Below are positions 7,457 through 10,903 of a stretch of 10,903 nt of DNA, one piece after another; the first letter of the stretch is position 1, and every line of letters starts with the position of its first letter. Made by a program: the position numbers and the translations under genes. Origin of the DNA: CAMAUF01 sp046152925 (GTDB taxonomy: Bacteria; Chloroflexota; Dehalococcoidia; Tepidiformales; Tepidiformaceae). The notes beneath the pieces are model-generated. The model did no database searches. It was given only the letters and a program-made list of their open reading frames with translations, and had not been told where the DNA came from. Location: assembly GCA_046152925.1 (NCBI GenBank), contig JBJXFX010000042.1, positions 1 to 10,903 on the forward strand, written 5' to 3'.

Positions 7457-7480
7457 CTAGCCGGACAAGTGAATAGCCAT
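7457..7480 (-). other. Possible 7-codon leader ORF
   Basis: Between the riboswitch and the first gene lies ATG GCT ATT CAC TTG TCC GGC TAG, with a G-rich stretch (GGGGTCGGGG) just upstream. It ends 7 nt before the anti-SD segment. It could be translated or be chance; there is no codon pattern hinting at attenuation. Confidence 0.2.
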
Positions 7481-7504
7481 ACCCCGACCCCTTTCTCGCG
7501 AGGG

Positions 7505-7640
7505 TTTTCGGATCGCGGGCTGGGAAGCGTTCCTGGCTGCCCCCACCGGTGGTGGAGGGACACAGTTGCGGGACAGCGCCGGACTCGCACCGGCTTCCAC
7601 TTCATCCCCGGCATCCCGGGGCCCAGCCGCCAAAGAGACA
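7505..7640 (-). promoter_or_regulatory. Cobalamin (B12) riboswitch
   Basis: The minus strand carries the conserved core of the cobalamin riboswitch. It has GAAGCCGG, then CCGGTGCGAGTCCGG, then GCTGTCCCGCAACTGTG (together 7561-7600), very close to the consensus of this RNA class. A hairpin CCCCGG-GATG-CCGGGG precedes it (7609-7624), and a B12-box-like AGCCAGGAA (7530-7538) follows, with CCCAGCC downstream. The class binds adenosyl- or methylcobalamin and normally switches expression off when B12 is plentiful. It lies 5' of the toroid-ECF operon and fixes the likely substrate of that system. The outer limits are approximate; identity of the core is clear. Confidence 0.93.
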
Positions 7641-7645
7641 GGGCA

Positions 7646-7674
7646 ACGTTCGCGCTTGGCTAAGCCGATGTCAA
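7646..7674 (-). promoter_or_regulatory. Candidate promoter of the B12 operon
   Basis: A perfect -35 box TTGACA lies at 7669-7674 on the minus strand. The hexamer 17 bp downstream (GAACGT, 7646-7651) is a poor -10. Transcription would begin near 7640, right at the 5' side of the riboswitch, so the position fits well even though the -10 is weak. Confidence 0.45.
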
Positions 7675-7818
7675 GACTCGGTACAATGGCCGCTAGCTCG
7701 CGGGCCGCCGTCGCTGGCGGCGCCGTGACCGCTCCGTCGCCGTCGCGGTACTGATGAGTTGGTCCTCGGAGCTCCTCCCTTCCTGGTCGCCGCGTCCCGC
7801 CTTGGTGGACTCGGTACA
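7675..7818 (+). repeat. Two copies of GACTCGGTACA around -10-like hexamers
   Basis: The 11-mer GACTCGGTACA occurs at 7675-7685 and again at 7808-7818. The copies continue into TACAAT (7682-7687) and TACACT (7815-7820), both good -10 boxes. The first copy lies back to back with the -35 of the B12 operon. The second lies 7 bp before the oxidase start codon. No gene is seen between the copies (about 130 bp, GC-rich). They may be two promoter elements for the downstream gene. Confidence 0.4.
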
Positions 7819-7820
7819 CT
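7815..7820 (+). promoter_or_regulatory. -10 element for a probable leaderless mRNA
   Basis: TACACT ends 7 bp before the ATG at 7828, so transcription would start at or next to the start codon. No Shine-Dalgarno sequence is present before this ATG, and no clear -35 lies 16-18 bp upstream. This layout is typical of leaderless genes in Actinobacteria and Deinococcus. Confidence 0.45.
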
Positions 7821-7827
7821 ATCCGCG

Positions 7828-8751
7828 ATGCAGGTCACCGTGATTGGCTGCGGCGTGATCGGCCTGACGGCGGCTGTCGTCCTCGAACGCGCGGGCCACC
7901 GTGTCCAGGTCATCGGCGCCGAGCCGGGACTCGCGGCGACCTCGGGGGCGGCAGGCGCCGTGTGGATGCCGGTGCGCCTGGCACCCGAGAGCCGCGAGTT
8001 CGGCTGGGCAGTGCATTCCTACGCCCGCCTTTGCGAGATCGCCGGGGCCGACCCTGAGGCAGGCGTCGACCTGATCCGCGCTTGCGAAGTCACGGATGAC
8101 GACGGGCGGCCCTGGTGGGCGGACCACGTCCGCGGTCTCGAACGCCGCGACATCCGGCGGCTCTACCCGGCGGGCGGCGACGTCTGGTCATTCGCCACGC
8201 CGCGCTGCGAGCCAGCGCTCTACCTCCCTTGGCTGGAGGGGCAGCTCGGCCGGGCCATCCTGCACCGCTGGGTGGCCTCCTTGGACGAGGTCGAGGGCGA
8301 TGTGATCGTGAACTGCACCGGACTCGGCGCTCGGGAACTCTGCGGCGACGATGCCCTCGAAGGCGTTTTCGGCCAGACGATCATCGCCGACCCCGGGACA
8401 CTTCCTGGCGACACGTACCTCGCCGACGAGCGCGACAGTGAGGCGATCTTCTACAGCATCCCGCGCCGCCGCCACGTGGTCCTCGGCGGCTGCCGGACGC
8501 CCATGGCTGGCGCGCAAGTCGCGCCACCGCCGCTGCCAGAGGTGCGGGACGCCATCTTGGAGCGCATGACGGCTGCTGGGCACGAGCCCGGCGCCATCGT
8601 CGAAGAGCGCACGCGGCTTCGGCCGGTGCGGTCGCGTGTGCGAGTCGAACGCGAGGGCCGGGTGATCCATAATTACGGTCACGGAGGTTCCGGGTACGCC
8701 TTGTCCTGGGGCTGCGCCGAAGAAGTCGCCCAACTGGCCAGTGTGAAATGA
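7828..8751 (+). CDS. D-amino-acid oxidase family FAD-dependent oxidoreductase
   Basis: The 307-residue cytoplasmic flavoenzyme belongs to the DAO family. Such enzymes oxidise D-amino acids (or D-aspartate) to 2-oxo acids with release of ammonia and peroxide. Visible features are the N-terminal Rossmann motif GCGVIG (7-12) with Glu32 after the second strand, the SGAAGAVWMP flavin-contact loop (39-48), NCTGLGAREL (162-171), FYSIPRRRHVVLGG (208-221) with Tyr209 in the position of the active-site Tyr, RLRPVRSRVRVE (263-274) with Arg265 as the likely substrate-carboxylate ligand, and HNYGHGGSGYALSWGCA (281-297). It is slightly shorter than animal DAAO (about 345). The ATG at 7828 gives the classic N terminus (MQVTVIGCGVIG); upstream in-frame TTG codons would add an implausible leader. 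It overlaps the next gene by 4 bp. Substrate preference cannot be read from the sequence. Confidence 0.93.
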   Translation: MQVTVIGCGVIGLTAAVVLERAGHRVQVIGAEPGLAATSGAAGAVWMPVRLAPESREFGWAVHSYARLCEIAGADPEAGVDLIRACEVTDDDGRPWWADHVRGLERRDIRRLYPAGGDVWSFATPRCEPALYLPWLEGQLGRAILHRWVASLDEVEGDVIVNCTGLGARELCGDDALEGVFGQTIIADPGTLPGDTYLADERDSEAIFYSIPRRRHVVLGGCRTPMAGAQVAPPPLPEVRDAILERMTAAGHEPGAIVEERTRLRPVRSRVRVEREGRVIHNYGHGGSGYALSWGCAEEVAQLASVK

Positions 8752-8969
8752 CGAATCCGCCGCTACTCGACCGCCGGGTTGGCTTGTGCTCCATCTGCCA
8801 GCACGGCAGCCGCGTCACGAGCGCGAAGGGTTCGAACTTCTGGATGTGCGAGCTTTCGAAGACGGAGCCGGCGAAGTTCCGGAAGTATCCGCCGCTGCCA
8901 GTGCGCACATGCGTCGGCTTTAAGCCACAGGGCGGCCCCGAAAGAGACGCATCGACGCCGAGCGCCTGA
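8748..8969 (+). CDS. Small four-cysteine (zinc-ribbon-like) protein
   Basis: The 73-residue protein starts with an ATG that overlaps the oxidase stop (ATGA), so it is probably translationally coupled. The core (residues 9-58) has Cys14-x2-Cys17, Cys34 and Cys55, with conserved-looking segments CSICQHG, GSNFWMCELS and KYPPLPVRTC. This pattern suggests a structural metal site of the zinc-ribbon type. I recognise it as a type of uncharacterised small protein common in Chloroflexota and some other phyla, but no function is known to me. The last 14 residues look unstructured. The coupling to the oxidase may be incidental; it could equally belong functionally with neighbouring housekeeping genes. 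Confidence 0.75.
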   Translation: MTNPPLLDRRVGLCSICQHGSRVTSAKGSNFWMCELSKTEPAKFRKYPPLPVRTCVGFKPQGGPERDASTPSA

Positions 8970-9048
8970 TCCCGGACGGCGTTGTTTACTTCGGCCCGCG
9001 TACTGGGCCAAGGCCACCGTAACTGCGCGCAATCAGGGCCCGAAGCAG

Positions 9049-9077
9049 TTGTACCCGGCTCAGGGACTTGCTATCCT
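9049..9077 (+). promoter_or_regulatory. Candidate rpoD promoter
   Basis: TTGTAC (9049-9054) and TATCCT (9072-9077) are separated by exactly 17 bp and match the sigma70 boxes at 4/6 and 4/6. The start site would be near 9084, giving a 5' UTR of about 68 nt. The site overlaps the in-frame TTG at 9068, which argues against that codon as the rpoD start. Confidence 0.6.
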
Positions 9078-9101
9078 TGGACAAGGAGAAGTCTGCCCAT
9101 C

Positions 9102-9128
9102 GCGGGATCTCGATCTCCAGGATCCCGC
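9102..9128 (+). other. Perfect 8-bp inverted repeat in the rpoD 5' UTR
   Basis: GCGGGATC (9102-9109) and GATCCCGC (9121-9128) are exact reverse complements around an 11-nt loop. The hairpin would sit between the transcription start and the ribosome-binding site (GAGG, 9137-9140) of rpoD. It lacks a U-run, so it is not a standard terminator. It might stabilise the mRNA or bind a regulator. Confidence 0.5.
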
Positions 9129-9151
9129 TGTTCCCCGAGGATTGCGCCTGT

Positions 9152-10779
<1,628 letters not shown>

Positions 10780-10783
<4 letters not shown>

Positions 10784-10903
10784 TGTAGTGTCTCCAACGC
10801 TTCTTTAGCTCTGGCCCGCTTGTCGAGGATGGACTCGACGGTGGCGGTCCAGGTGAAGGGGTGGGGATGCTGGTTGCGCTGAGCGAGGTAGGCAGCGATG
10901 GCG
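10780..10903 (-). CDS. IS630-family transposase, C-terminal fragment (continues beyond window)
   Basis: The reading frame entering from the right edge encodes the last 40 residues of a transposase. It includes HPHPFTWTATVESILDK and a basic/alanine-rich end (RARAKEALETLH). This matches the C terminus of IS630-type DDE transposases, where the segment pPFxWTat.eeIL.k follows the catalytic domain. Those catalytic residues lie outside the window. The TAG stop (10780-10782) overlaps the rpoD stop in convergent orientation, so the element's end must lie in or directly next to the rpoD 3' end. Whether the full transposase is intact cannot be seen. The family call is from memory of the motif. Confidence 0.75.

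Noticed and set aside
7457..7819. Minus-strand frame of 120 codons upstream of the toroid gene
   Set aside because: It reads through the conserved cobalamin riboswitch core, so it is not a protein gene.
8993..9009. Hairpin GGCCC-N7-GGGCC after the small Cys4 gene as a terminator
   Set aside because: It is only 5 bp long and no T-run follows on either strand, so it is too weak to call.
9068..9151. Upstream TTG start for rpoD, adding 28 residues
   Set aside because: The TTG overlaps the candidate -10 box, and the added residues do not resemble a sigma factor N terminus; the ATG at 9152 has a GAGG upstream.

Overview
The window is about two-thirds G+C and densely coded. It looks like a chromosomal segment of a Gram-positive-type (single-membrane) bacterium, most plausibly a member of the Chloroflexota (Dehalococcoidia or Tepidiforma-like). 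This placement is an inference from protein style: a SigA with a long insert after region 1.2, an ECF transporter whose S component has a GIGPWLPFQM-type motif, and surface proteins with Pro/Thr/Ser-rich stalks and C-terminal membrane anchors. It was not tested by any search.

Left end (1-1108, minus strand): a translation cluster. One candidate promoter precedes tRNA-Thr(UGU), tRNA-Tyr(GUA), tRNA-Thr(GGU) and the start of tuf (EF-Tu, cut by the window edge). All three tRNAs have an encoded CCA end. This is the ancient tRNA-tuf arrangement also found in E. coli (thrU-tyrU-glyT-thrT-tufB), here without the glycine tRNA. A plus-strand SGNH-hydrolase-like gene (1153-1905) follows; its 3' end overlaps the next operon convergently.

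Centre (1823-7674, minus strand): the most interesting part. A cobalamin riboswitch (about 7505-7640) precedes a tightly packed five-gene operon. The genes are a secreted alpha/alpha-toroid repeat protein, EcfT (CbiQ), a double-ATPase EcfA, a secreted Cys-rich protein resembling the DUF4430/transcobalamin-C domain, and an ECF S component. The last four genes overlap or nearly touch. The two secreted proteins each have a signal peptide, a stalk and a C-terminal anchor. Together they resemble the two halves of animal intrinsic factor or transcobalamin (alpha6/alpha6 barrel plus beta domain) made as separate surface-anchored subunits. My reading is a B12 capture-and-import machine: two surface lobes bind cobalamin and hand it to an ECF transporter, and the whole operon is repressed by B12. 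The riboswitch is direct sequence evidence for the ligand; the split-receptor idea is inference.

Right part (7675-10903, plus strand): a D-amino-acid-oxidase-family flavoenzyme gene, probably with a leaderless mRNA, overlaps a 73-residue four-cysteine protein by 4 bp. Then comes the housekeeping sigma factor rpoD with a good promoter and a 5'-UTR hairpin. The 3' end of an IS630-type transposase gene runs in from the right edge, and its stop codon overlaps that of rpoD.
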